DNA of 64,000 nucleotides, taken from assembly GCA_032690845.1 (NCBI GenBank), contig CM064430.1:51557882-51621881 (forward strand). Reading direction: 5' to 3'. Every line of letters starts with the position of its first letter. Position 1 is the stretch's first letter. The stretch comes from Eleusine coracana subsp. coracana. Its lineage: Eukaryota > Streptophyta > Magnoliopsida > Poales > Poaceae. The position numbers were made by a program, and so were the translations under genes. Positions 23,804-36,300 of this stretch are shown here, in pieces. The notes beneath the pieces were generated by a model. It worked only from the letters and a program-made list of their open reading frames with translations. It was not told the origin of the DNA and made no database searches.

Positions 23804-26178
23804 GTGAAGATCGACAGTTACGTTCGCGCGCGATTCCTAATGCCCGGCATCGAATTATAGGGCCATCAACAAGGCTAGTGAGTACTAGTAGTAGATTTTA
23901 CCTACTATACTCGCGACGACGGGGCCGTCTCAGGAAACACGGCGACATGTCTACCGCACGGGTCCAATCCAAGAGAACGGAAGGAGAAAGAACTGCGGTA
24001 AAGGAACGCAGCGCGCGATGCACAGGGGGGAAAAAAAAAAAGGCAGCCTTTAGCCATAATTGACCCTGCTTGTTGCATTCATGGTTTTACATCGGCATCG
24101 ATGATCAGCTGCCTGTACGTAACGCGGGCTCTAAAGGCTCCAGGCCCCCTCCCTCCTTTTAGGTAAGTCCAGCCAGCCCCCTTCCTTCATCTACATCCGT
24201 CCTCCCTGATCTGGCCCCTAGCGAAACTGCTCACAACGTCACCTGCTCATGTTTAATGGTCAACCCGGCCAGATCCGCTACCAAGTTCTACTAGCACAGA
24301 ACAAGACTACGTTTCCCTGCTTGGATCGATCGATTCATTGCGCTGGTGGCGGCGGCTTCGCGTATAGGAGGAAGGGACTCGACTGTTACTCCGTGCTTGT
24401 CGATTTGTTCCGGCGAGGCCATGGCAACAACAAAAAGCAGATGCCGGTTGCCGGCGGTGGCGAACGCAATAAGTAGATGGCACTTAAGTCAGCGTGTCCG
24501 GCTGTCCCGCACGTCAAACGTAAGTTGCCACGGCATTTTCGGGTGGGAAAAAAAAAGGTGACAAGCTACAAAAGCCACGCGTAGCGACATAGCCCGGCAC
24601 TCATGGTGTCACACTGAGGTACAGTAACGTTCGCTGCGTATCTCCAAAGCGGTCCCCTCAAAAAAGAGAGAGAGGAGCATTCAAGGAATGCGATAAGCTT
24701 TGCAGTTCTCACGTTACTCCCACACACTCGCCGCATTGTCCACCGGATCGTTATTAGTCCATCTGCTGTCAACCGCTCGTCGTTTTCGCTTGTAACGCTA
24801 TTATTGTGCCTAGCTTCATGTTTTCTTTTTTACGCGTTTTGACCCGATGGTTGAAATTTTATGGCTGGATGGCAAGAAATGACAAGTTCACTTTGTCGCT
24901 CACGTCACAAATAGGATCGGTATTTCCAAAATTTAATCGTGCCTTCATTCATGTTTTCACAGTTCCATTTTAGCTCTACTCTAACATTCCAAATTTTGTC
25001 TCCTCTGCTTCCGTAATCATTTCCGTTTATCAACAACTTCAATGGAAACCTAACTCATAGCTTTCCGCACCAAAAAATCACCGCAGAAATAGAAACCTCA
25101 GAGCGGAGGAGGAACGTGGACAATGCAGCCACATGCGTCCACTAGCTTTGCGTGCGTCAAAATCAATTCACCGTGGACCCAACCACATCCGAGCAAACCA
25201 AATCAGGACCCACGGCACAGAGTGTTCATTTTCCTCATCGACAGTCATGTGGTTACCGCTGCGTATACGTTCATAATTAAAGACAGGTACCGCGCGTATA
25301 TACGTAAAGCATACGCCGATACGCGTACGATACGTATGGACGTGAGCGGCCGTGTACAGCACCATGCAGACCGCATGCACGAGGCGGGAGCCACAGCCCA
25401 CGAGCCACGGAGGAATGCCCGTCGCGAGCAATGGCAGCGATGCGGCCAACCGTACACGTGGCGTGCATCTAGCAGCTGGAGACGCCAGTCTGAAAAGCTC
25501 GCCAAGTACAAGGCTGCGCCCTACTGCCCTGACACGTCGCGCCCTTAGCCCCACCATACCTCCGTTGACCACTGCCTTTTTTTTTGTTTATATATTGTCT
25601 TAGAAAGAAAATCCAAAGCGCTATACTACTAGCCAAGAAAACGGGCTAAAAATATGGATTTACGTGAGGCTTGAAAGCCAGTCAAAAAGCAAAAAAAAAA
25701 AAGTTGAAAAATCATGAATAATAGCGAAGAAAAGCTCAAAACACCATAGTAATGTAAAAGTACAAAAATCATGAGATAGTCGGCTACATCATGAAAAATC
25801 ATGGAAGGGGCATACAAAAAGGGACCAAGGAGAGCTGACAGGCAACATGCCTTTTGGTTTTATTTTCTGCAATTTCACATCATTTCGCCCCCCTCTCATC
25901 CCAATATGTTCATCCACCAGCCTCGCCTTCTAGAGCACTGCCGCAAAAATTACCATACCTAGGTCCCCAAAAAAGACAAGCTAAAAAGCAACTAAATGAC
26001 AGCCACCACCAGCCACCAATTCTCTCCATCCCAGCTTTACCTCGAGGGGATTAAAGTAGAAAATAAGAATTGGGAAAAGAAGATTAAAAAGTGTAAAAGA
26101 AGTACTAATTTCCAACTCTCCCGGCCAGCTGTGACAAGTCGCTTTGACTCGGCCTCACCACCGCCGCTGGCCCGCGGC
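23804..26178. other. Single-copy intergenic stretch between the array and the cyclin gene
   Basis: Sequence unique in this window. It holds short frames (for example 25123-25548 plus, 141 codons) without recognisable domains, A/T homopolymers at 24030, 24550 and 25690, and a stretch of alternating CGTATACG-type sequence at 25265-25345. It is the 3' flank of the minus-strand cyclin gene. Nothing further can be supported. Confidence 0.6.
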
Positions 26179-27948
26179 CTACCCACACTGCGACGGTGGG
26201 CCCATGCAGCGCCTCTTCGCATCTCCGCCGCCGTTGCCAACCGATCCGACGGTCCACTCGCTCTCGGAGCTGGTGCTGCGGTGGTGCCCGAGCACCGTCA
26301 CCGGCGTGTCCGCGCTCGCCGCGCTCCAGCCAAGCCCGCACACCACCGCCATCACCTCGCCGCACTCCCGCAGTTTCTCCTGGTCAGGGAAAACAGACGA
26401 CAAATTAGCACGAAAACCAATCTGTTCCTGCAGATCTCGTATTTTTAGGCTCGACCAGGTAATCATTGAGGGACCCAAATCTTTTGAAGGTTTTTGTACA
26501 GTGATCAGATAGTTTAATTCCATAAGGAAGAAAACAACAAAGCTTTTTACAATTACTGGGCCGGTGAATTGCCACATTAGCACCATTTCACGAGGAAACC
26601 GGCTTGTACTAAACAAAGGTAAATCTGGAACACTACAAGCTGCCACGCACAAAGGATAGGGCATAGGGAGTGTGTTTGACGTGTCAGGGCTACTTGCATA
26701 ATTCAATGATGATTAAGTGGGGCTTAGTGGAAATAAACTGTGTGGATTTATATGAAGAGATATGCTCACGCTATTTACAAAGGGGCAGGCCGCGACGCCG
26801 GCACGGAACGCGGGGAGGTTCTCGGCGGCGATCTCTCCGGTGGCAGCGACGAGCGCTGCCGCGGCCGCGACCGAGGGCGAGAACTCCGCCATCTTCACCT
26901 CTGCAAAAGGCACCGGTCCATCAAGAGTTCAGCAGAGCTCTCGCAGAGTCCAATGTTTCGGTCCTGGATGGCGTGGCATTTGTACGGCGAGCGCGTCAAA
27001 CGTACCAGGCTGGACGCGGAGGAGGAGGTCGATGGCGCGCGCCTTGACCGCGGCGATCTGCGACGGATGCGGCGGCGGAGGGTAGCACGCGGAGAGGAAG
27101 AAGCCGAGGAAGGCGAGCGGCGTGACGGAACGCGTGCGCCAATCCAGCACGTCCAGCACCACGCGCTCCATGCGCTGGACCGTCGCCGCGTCGAGCATGA
27201 AGTCCTCGTCCCTCTGCAACAGCAATCAATCCACCACGAGACACAATTAACATCCCCGTTCTCAACCTGTAATCCCCGAACAAATCGGAACCAAATCGGC
27301 ACCAATCAAGTACCTGGATGTCAGCGATGGAGAAGGCGGGGAGGCGCTGCATCTTCGCGGCGAGGGAGAGGCAGCTGATAGCGAGCAGGCGCGGCGCCCA
27401 CGGCTGCTGCTGACCCTGCATGGGAACCAAGGGGAGGCAATCAGATCGGACCAAAGTCTCGAGCAAATCTCATCAGAAAAGGGTCCCATCGCTCGAGTTC
27501 TTACGGGTAATTGGCGCTTGGAGAGGTAGCGATCCACGTAGTTGAGCGCGAGGTAGGCGACGCGGGGGTGCACAGCGACCTCGCCGCCGAACCGCACCTG
27601 GAACGATATCGAGGCCGATCGGGTCACGAAACAGAGGAGGCCGCAACAACGAAGCAGAGGAGGGTAAGAGGGGGAACAGAGCAGAGCAGAGGAATGCGAC
27701 GCGAGCGCCCGTACCTTGGAGATGAAGCCGGCGGCGGCGCGGCGGGCGGCGGATGCCGCGGCGGAGACGGACGGCGAGTGCTCGCCCTCGGCGTCAAGGA
27801 GGCTGGCGATCGGCTCGTCGGCGGGGCTTGTGAAGGGGTTCTCGAGGTCGAACTCGATTTCGTAGTGGTTCTCGTCCTCGTGCTGCAGCAGCTCCCGCCG
27901 CAGGACCTCCGCCGCCATGTCCACGGCGACGCCGCGAGGAGACGCCAA
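26179..27948 (-). CDS. CYCD6: D-type cyclin, CYCD6-like; six exons, 322 aa
   Basis: D-type cyclins bind and activate cyclin-dependent kinases in the nucleus and drive the G1/S transition; in Arabidopsis CYCD6;1 promotes formative divisions. Exons (minus strand): 27948-27715, 27597-27505, 27415-27314, 27213-27006, 26900-26770 and 26379-26179. All introns are GT..AG, the phases agree, and the last exon ends in TAG. The cyclin N-box covers VHPRVAYLALNYVDRYLSKRQLP, which splices into PWAPRLLAISCLSLAAKMQ. The C-terminal cyclin fold follows (MERVVLDVLDWRTRSVTP, then EVKMAEFSPSVAAAAAL). The tail TPVTVLGHHRSTSSES...KRRCMGPP and the N-terminal EFDLENPF are features I recall from grass CYCD6 proteins. 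The LxCxE retinoblastoma-binding motif usual near the N-terminus of D cyclins is absent, as in Arabidopsis CYCD6;1. The first ATG is used; MAAEVL at codon 11 is an alternative. CYCD5/CYCD7 assignment is less likely. Confidence 0.9.
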
Positions 27949-30900
27949 GGAGCCGGGATTGGTGGGATTTATGCGGCGGGGGAAGCCACCATTGCTGCGG
28001 CGCAGTGCTAGTACTAACTGTGCCTGGTTGGGCGATGATGGCCTTTAATAAGATAGCAAGGGGGTCGGGGACAATGGTACCAAAAGGTGGGGATTCGGGG
28101 TTCTTTTTGTAAAAATCGGGAGGAGGAGGAGGAGGAGAGAGCAGGGAAGGACGCAGGGTTGAAGAAAGCCGTTGGGGTCCACGTGTCGGTGAGATGAAAC
28201 TGGGCCTGCTTGCCTTGGCCTGTGCCGTGGCAAGGATACTGCTGGCTCCATGCGGCTGTGACAGCTCAGATCCAACACGGGATAGATTTGTAATTTCTTT
28301 TCTTGCTTACATTGTCCTTGCTACCAAAAGAGCATTCGTATCTCATAATCAATTAGATCATAGTTAAGGTTGTTTTTCAAAATTGAAATGCCTCATTAAG
28401 GTTGTATTGCTTTTGCAGATTTTCGCTCAGCTTTTGTTCTGGACCAGTACCACCAAAGATCGACGACACGCATCATGTTTTCTGTCCTATTGTAACAGCA
28501 TCATTTGCTGTTTTGTTGTTGAGGTAGTATTTGGTATCATTAGTCTATATATTTAATGATTCTAATTTTTAGCTGACCGAAAGTTTAGGTAATTTTCAGT
28601 CATTTTTTTAAGTCATTTGATCTAGATCTAATAGTTTATAATTATTATATAAATAATTTTACAAAAAAAATTAAAACTCAAATGAACAAACCATTGATTG
28701 AAATCTTTCAATCAGCTGAAAACTAGGAAACATGATATATTTAACCTCACTGATGAAGTAGTATGAAGCACGGTAATATAGTCAAAAACAATTTCTTAAC
28801 CTTGGTTTTGTAGTGTGCTATTCTAATTGGACACTTTTAGCACCGGGGTTGAATTTTGATATATATTTTTTTCAAATTTGAATCACAAGCACAAAAGATC
28901 TAGTAATCGGTAGTAAATAGGACAAACATGTTGATACCAAAGGGGCCAAGGCTTTTGTTACAACGGAAATTAATATAATCGTGTTATTCATTCTCTGTGA
29001 AAATTCCATTAAAGACAAGTTAGTTTTGATCCTAAGATGGCTGCTTGTTTAGATGATACACTTTCGTGAATCTCTAAGAAGACCACTGCTGATGCGAGAG
29101 AATGAAAGAGGATAGAGAGTCGGTGGAAAGGAGGCGGCTACCATGTAAGGAAAAAGATGAGTGTGGGGGCAACTACGATTGTAGCTGAGGGTCAGAGAAA
29201 GAAGAAGGTCGGGGCGAGGGGGGAGGGGATGTGGAATGGCAGCTATGGAGGTGGAGGAAGGTCTAGCGGAGGGAGCAGAGGGATGCCGATGGCAACGACG
29301 GCGATCGACGAGTCTAAGCGAAGGGGATTTGAATCGGAATGACTGAGAGAGGTTGTCAAGGTGTGTGGGTGTGTATCGGGACGACGAAGACCTCGACTCG
29401 TCAGTGAAAGGGCACTACGGAAATGTCATGTGGTACAGGTAAATGGATAGTCGGATTGGTTTGCAGTTCACATATCAGACGGTTAGGAACGACTGTGAAG
29501 ATGTTGAGAAAAAAATATAATAATAACTGAGGACTTTTGTTATAGGAAACTTTAGAGTCTTTTATAGATATGGTGTTGCTTCTTCATATTAACACATACA
29601 ACTAAAATACTAACTTGGTCTTATCCAATCTAAGTGTTATGCAGAAACAAGTATCCAACACACCCCTTCAACCTTATCCCCTCGACCTCCTTACAAGATG
29701 AATTTTGCATGCTTAGGTTTCACCCATTTGGTCTTGTGATGCCTCCACAAGATCCAAGTCGGAGAGGCCATGAGTACATCGGCAAATAACAAGCAGCAAG
29801 TTGTGCAACCTCATGCCCACTCCTCTCACACAGTCGTATGTCTCGCCAATGCTTCTGACTATCAACATTCACAACCAACATCAAACTCACTGAATCCTTG
29901 TATCACCATTAGTTCTTTCTTCATCCACCGTGTCGTGGTCATGACTAACTGGTTATCTGGTGGTGCTCAGAGAGACTATCGCATGACACTTATTGATTGC
30001 ACATTTTTTTTTAAGATTACACAATACAACTCAGACACTCATAATGCACGCACACTCAACCCTAAAATAAATACACTTACGCAAACTCTACCCCTATGAG
30101 CATACTTGAAGACTGAGCAAGTAAATTCTCAAGATTGATGAAGTCACCATTAGCGCCTCGCTGTTGACGGGAGCAAAATAAAACGGATACTGATCAAACT
30201 ATACTTTTCCGGTTGTTGGTGGCTCCAAGTTTGCAAGAAGTCTTATGTATGAATTGTTAACAAACTGTAATGGTCCGTGGGGCGAGTTATTGATACCTTG
30301 AAGAATCGTGACCCGAATTACTGCCCCGATTTCCTGTGCATCAAACAGCCAACGATGCGATGTTTGCTGAACCGCGCCCGTGCAGGCGCCGGCCGGGAGG
30401 AAACCGTGCTCCGTTCTGACCCGGTGGGCGGCCAACGTCCGTGTGCCCTGTCCCGGAGGTCGATAGGTCAACACCCCGTGCCCAGGGCCCCGGCCCGGAC
30501 CCTCGCGCGTACGAGCCGTGCCAGCTGCCCTGCCGCCTTGGTGCTCCGATTCCGCAGGCCGGGGGACCAAATAGCCGTGCCAGCTGAAAGGACTCTACCC
30601 ACCTCCGCTCTCCAGGACTGCTGCCTATGGTCTTGGAAGTTTGGAATTCTCCGGACGCTGCACCTTTCCCGTGAAGTGTCGACCCGTGCGAGCATAGGAC
30701 GACGAACTGTTGCATGCTAGCTGCTCCGTCGAATCGAGATCGTGATGGGATCTTAGTAGCCACGGATTAGTAGATTACGTACTACCTGTTCATAGAAACC
30801 CAAGTCGTTGTTGCACGGGCGAAGCGTGTAAACCAGCGCCTGGGCTGCACATTTGCCTGTGTTTGTAAATGTGCATTGCTCCGAGGTGTTTCCGTGCATG

Positions 30901-33900
30901 CTTCCCGATCCATCAATAATATCCTTTGTTAACCTTGTGATCATTCCTTGATGGGCCTTATCATGACAAAGCAAAACCTATTAAACACTGTATTCTAATG
31001 TGTGTACCTTTCGGTGCCACTAATAACACAATAGGGGTATCAAATGACAAATGTTTGCATATTATCTTCCCATTGCTGACAAAACATTACGTACGTGACC
31101 TTCATATTAGGGATCATAAAATTTTTACTAAGACAAATATGTATCAACCACGTGTAAATTGAGTGCAAACCCGTCACGACCAAGTTGATCTGGGACAACT
31201 ACATGGGAATAAACAAATCCCCATGTGCGACTGTTGAAACGAGAAGATTAGTCTTTTGAGTTCTCGTATTAGTTCAGCCATCTTAATTGGCAGACAAGTT
31301 ACAATGATGCGGAATTTAGTCCTAAATTTTAGTTAGAGCATGTACGACGGAGGTGGTAACAGAGGTCCTTGGGTTGAAAAAGAAATCACCGCTTTTTTTT
31401 TTAGCACTTGGTGCTCGGGTGAAGAAAAGAAGAGTGTATAACAAGATGGCCAGATCTATTGAAGCACCTATTTGTATTGTGGAACTGGAAGCGAGTTTTG
31501 TTAAGGTGCTTAATCGATTCTCTCTTTAGACACTTGTCCTAAGCATCTTGCATTGTATGGAGTACACGCCATTACTCTTAACTTCACAAAACGTCAACAA
31601 CTTTTGTCATCATCTCCTCTCTCCACAGTATTTGTCCCTACTACCCGTTATATAATGTTGGATTAGAGGACCTACGATACTGCTACTTCCGCATCAACAT
31701 CAAACGTAAACACGTGAAGCTGCTGCATACTCCTTTCAGTTTAGGAACACGTAATAATATACTCTTTCTCTAGAAAATCTCTGCCAACCAAAGGGTACCA
31801 ATAAAGCTTGTAGAGCGTCGTCAGCTGCTGGCGCGCCTGGCGAAACACAACTAACCATGCTGCACAGGGCACAGCCAGTCAGAGCCACCCACGCGCGCAC
31901 CACGGCCTCTGCACTTTTTCTTCTGGCGACGGAGCTATCTTGACCCGGCGCGCAGACTCACCCATGGCGCCATGCGTGTCATCGTACAGGGTGACACGAA
32001 ACCAACATACACTGGCGTTGAAGGGCTCAAGACTGATGACATGATGATCAGTTGAGGCGACGCCTCACTCCAAAGTCTACCAGCCAACCCACTGGGCTAT
32101 CCGGTGCCTCCGTCTCCGTCCGTGCGCGATGCCCTCGTCTAAAGTCAGTACTGGTCTGACCTGACCTGAACACCACCCGGTTGACAGAAAATTCGACTGG
32201 AGAGAATTGAGAGAAAGATGGCGAGGCGCCGTCGTTTCTTGAGCGAGCTCCCTCCAAATTCTTCGGAAAAAAGAATTCCTGGGAATATCACGGCTGGTTT
32301 CACGGATGACCAAGGCTGCTGACCCGAGCCAATTGTTTTTTCTCTGGGCTCCCGGGCTCCACGCACGCATGTGTGCCGCTGCACGGGTCACAAACCTTTC
32401 TTTTCTCCCCGGGAAGCAGCCGGCTCAGTACCCGTTATGAGTATCTATCTGTGCTTGCTCCCTTGGACCAGCGTGCTTGTTCGTGCACCTCGCCTCACGT
32501 CACGATCCATGCGCGTGACAGGAGCCTGTAGTACTATTCTATTCCTTCACAGGATTTCTTCGCTGCGCGGGATTTGCAGCGGTAGGGTATCGCTGGATTC
32601 CGTCATCTACTTGCTGATTTTTGCAGCTGAGTGAGTGCAGGGTATCTCTGGACTCTGAACCTGCTTCTGCCTTTGATCCGTTGCGACGTCTGCTGGCTCA
32701 AAGATCTCTGGTTCTCCCCTGAGAACCAATAAGAAAATGTTTGTGAAGTTGTCACACGCTTTCTCTCTTCCTGTGACAGTATTTATTGATAGTTTAACAT
32801 TAGGCTGCTAACTGGACGAAGCGAGATCTAGTTGCACGGCACACAGACAGCAGACTGCATACCATGCACAGGTTTGGTTTGGATTGAGCATGGGTTCAGG
32901 CATACACACAGACAAAATCGTGTGATATTGGTCCAAATCCTCATGCTGAATGTAGCAATGCCAACCTTGTGTAAGTGACAGGGACGTGGCTTCCAACTGG
33001 TACACCAACCTTGTCATGCAATTCCTCTCTCCCTCCACTCAAAACAGGGCGGAGAAGCGCGGCATTGTCAGAGATCCATCATGGAAGCCTGCATGCGGAA
33101 CACTTGTGGAAGCTTGGCAAAGGACTAGCAGCAGCGACATTCATTCGCTCCCATCCCATGCATCCAACAACGAATGGCACTCCATCATACACCCTAGACC
33201 GTTCAAGAAAGAGTCAAGGAGCCCATGTGGAGAGCACAGGCTTGGAATGAAGCCAAAAGGATCGGGAAAAGGAAGATTCATTGTGTTGCTCCGCATGGAG
33301 ATGGGTGTCGTCCTTGCGTAGACCGCTAGTTATATAGACTGTGACTTATGTAAAGCACCACCGTGAATATTTGCTTTGCTAATTTTACAAAGGCCACATT
33401 TCACCAACGCTCCGATCCACCTTTTTTTTTATCTTTATTATACGAAACAGATATGCAATCCGATAAGAACTCCCAAATAAGCCACCGCGCACATGCAGTC
33501 CATATGGCCGGCTCCATCAAAAGCAGCAACAACAACAATGGCCGACCCAGCAAGATCTGATCCGAGAGGTGGAGCCAAAGGGGCAGCAGCCAGATACGGC
33601 CCAAAGAACATTCCAAACCGCCTTTAAGCTTTAGTAGTTCCGAGACCTCACAAGCATCTCAATTAGATTACCGGAAAGACCGGAGCTTAGTGACCTTTTT
33701 CACGCCATTAGACATACATGACCGCAGCAGGGACAGAAAAGGCTGCCCCCATCATTTACAGTGTCGCGACTTGGCTTTGCCTGCCTTTGGCACTGTCGCT
33801 CTCCGGCTAAATTTGTGCGATCAGCCACAGATCCATGGTCAGACTGACTCTGAAGCCTCATGTGCCTTTTAATTTTACTAACTGTAATCTACAAGTCAAG

Positions 33901-36300
33901 GTCCCATACTCCAACAATCTGGTACAGTACTATCCGGATCTTTCCGGCTACTCCAGCGTTATTAGAGATGTAAATTCAGTTTTGTCTCCAAACTTATACT
34001 TAGCCAGCGAAACAGAAATGGCGCCAGTTGTTAGAGGCGAAGGAAGCTAGAAACAGCAAGAGGCTTTGCCTGTTCACCTTTTGCAGGCAGCCGTTTCAGG
34101 CTACTCGTTCCAAACAGAACGCCCCAATGATGCAGCGCGTCTGTCCAGTCCACCTGCTGCCTCCGTGCTTTGGCTTTGCTTTGGCATATGCTCTGCTTTG
34201 GCATTCTCTCTACACTCTATAGTACGCATACAGTCTACTAACATTTTGCATAGGTGCGAGAGAAAGAGAAAGCAGGGGAGAAGCGGACACGACCCCAACG
34301 CCGATGCGCTCGCAAGGACAAAAAAGGGCGGCGCAGATCTACTGCTCGATCCCCAGTCCGCTGATGGCCTCGCCCCGGGTAGACAGAGGCTTTTGCTTTC
34401 GCGCTGCGTGGCCTGCTTGCTTTTTCACCTGTTTGTTTGCCTGGCTCCTACTGTACTAGCTTGCTGGGGTCGGGTGACCAGTGATCACTGATTAGAGCCG
34501 AAGGCGATGGTTTGTGAGGCCTACAACATTTACGGGCTGGTCGGATTAGGTTCGCAAAGAGAAGAAGCCTATGTGGATCGATGTACGTAACTACGTGTGT
34601 TGCATGCACGGCACTTTTGTAGGACGTGCTGGTTCGGCCGGGCAGGTGGTAATAGCAATTTAACTCATCTGATCACATGTTTGGGCGACACATGATGGAC
34701 GGATCGTAAAGGTCTCCAACTGTACATTCGTGTCAATCAAGCGTAGTAATTGTGCCGCTGTACGTCCTCCGAACGATAAGCACGGCTGATCAAACTGATA
34801 GATTCAGCAGTTGCTTAGCACGGCTGATCAAAGCTGTCTCCTCGGCTCCATTGGTGAATGAACTGATCGGAGTTGATTAGCTACAAGAGGTTTAGGGACC
34901 TGAAGCTATCAGCACTAATCTACGTACTGAGATGACCTTTGCATAGTACAGTAGCTCCGATAACCAAGATCGAGATGCATCGAGTGGCCCCAATCGTCGT
35001 TGGGAGGCCTAGGCACCTACTAGCTCCTAGCTGCCTACTAGTAGTTTCAGCGAGTTTCAAGTGGCTGGATGGTATATACATATGCAGGACGCTTCGATCG
35101 ATGCTACAGAACGAGGGAGCAGTGCGGCGTGATGGCGCTTGCCGCGGCAGGAGGAACGCACACGCTGCTGGCCCATTCGTCCATCCATCCATCGATGGAG
35201 CGTGCAGTGCAGTGCATGGTGGAGTGGTGGGGGTGGCTGCCGCGCGCTTTGCGTGCTACCGGCGCGGCGGGAGCGAGACGAGAGACAGGGCGCCACCGCC
35301 TTTTTCCTCCCATGCCGACGGCACCATCATTGCGCGACGCCGTGTGCTGCGCGCGAGCAGAGGAGCATGCAAACGACCGCAACTCGACAGTGCTCATTCC
35401 TTATCAGCTCGTCTCAGGTGTGTACTCTGTGCAGTTGTGGAGATGTTCAGGACGTGAGGTCCACTGCGGAAAAATCAAGTCCATGTGAACAAAAGGTCAG
35501 CAACAAATGAAGCCCAATTCCAGTTCATGGGACAGCACCAGAATCCACTGGAAATGAGCTTGACCAGAAATCCAGCAGGTATGTTGGGCTACGCCGAAAA
35601 TTGAGCCGTGCTATTTATTTTCCCCAAGTCGGGCCAAGATCCGCTGCTCAGGGAGATCTCCGTCATGTTTTCGGCCTGGCCTGGCCTGGAAAAGCATGTC
35701 AGGCCAGGCCCGTGCTACATATTGTCCGCCAACCTGCTGTGCCGCTGGTAAAACAAGATGTTGCAAATCGACCGCACATCACAATGCCTCGGTTGCACTC
35801 AAGTTACTGAACTGATCTGCGTTAGTACTCCTTAGCCTCTGTGATAACCTCGTAGCAGTCGAGTTTCCGTACAGGCGTACACTCATAGGGCATTGTCTCT
35901 ATGAATTCACTTGCTTGTTGCTTCAAAAACATCTATGCAAGCACGCTATATGACCGAAGAATACCTGGTTCCCTTCGTATGGAACCTCCTGTGAGACTCT
36001 GAAATCTGATTCAGGAGAGACCCTTTTTTCTGCATATATAACCTTACGAGGATTCTGACCATTTTTGAGACTGTAACGGAAGATCACGACAGCTTCCGAG
36101 TCCTGAACCCGAGCGTTTCACATTGCATTCTGAAGAACTCAAGATTCCACACGGTTGGCTAAATTACATGATTGATCTGTTCAAAACGACCAGACAAATA
36201 CATAATCGTTCCATTTCTGTAAATGATACAGGTTTCTGATTGCCCTTGTCCGTTGGCTTCTTCTGAAGTATTGACAATGATACAGGTTTTCTGATTCCAC
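27949..36300. other. Long gene-poor intergenic region
   Basis: No supported gene. The part next to 27948 is the 5' flank of the cyclin gene and includes a (GGA)n tract at 28120-28137. Further right are AT-rich stretches, a palindromic MITE (28562-28726), GC-rich blocks at 30370-30650 and 35130-35350 with short overlapping frames on both strands and no known domain, a CCAT microsatellite near 35180 and a direct repeat of agcacggctgatcaaa near 34778 and 34816. Parts of 29500-30110 look like decayed transposon sequence, but no family could be assigned. Confidence 0.55.
28562..28726. mobile_element. Palindromic MITE family P, copy 1
   Basis: A 165-bp AT-rich element. It starts CTAATTTTTAGCTGACCGAAAG and ends with the inverted counterpart CTTTCAATCAGCTGAAAACTAG. 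Internal stretches (gatctagatctaatagtttataattatta) recur in inverted order in the copies at 41637 and 46302. The flanking duplication is unclear, so the superfamily is not assigned. Confidence 0.7.

Noticed and set aside
26740..27378. 212-codon plus-strand frame and other frames across the cyclin gene
   Set aside because: Antisense shadow of cyclin exons with high GC; the minus-strand splice structure and cyclin homology are decisive.
30199..30763. GC-rich overlapping frames (123-147 codons) as a possible gene
   Set aside because: No domain, no convincing splice structure, and frames open on both strands because of GC bias.
31320..31690. Possible TIR element starting gagcatgtacgacgg
   Set aside because: No matching inverted end or target duplication could be found.
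34939..35510. Several overlapping frames up to 172 codons
   Set aside because: Short GC-rich island with frames in most phases; no family recognised and no splice-supported gene.
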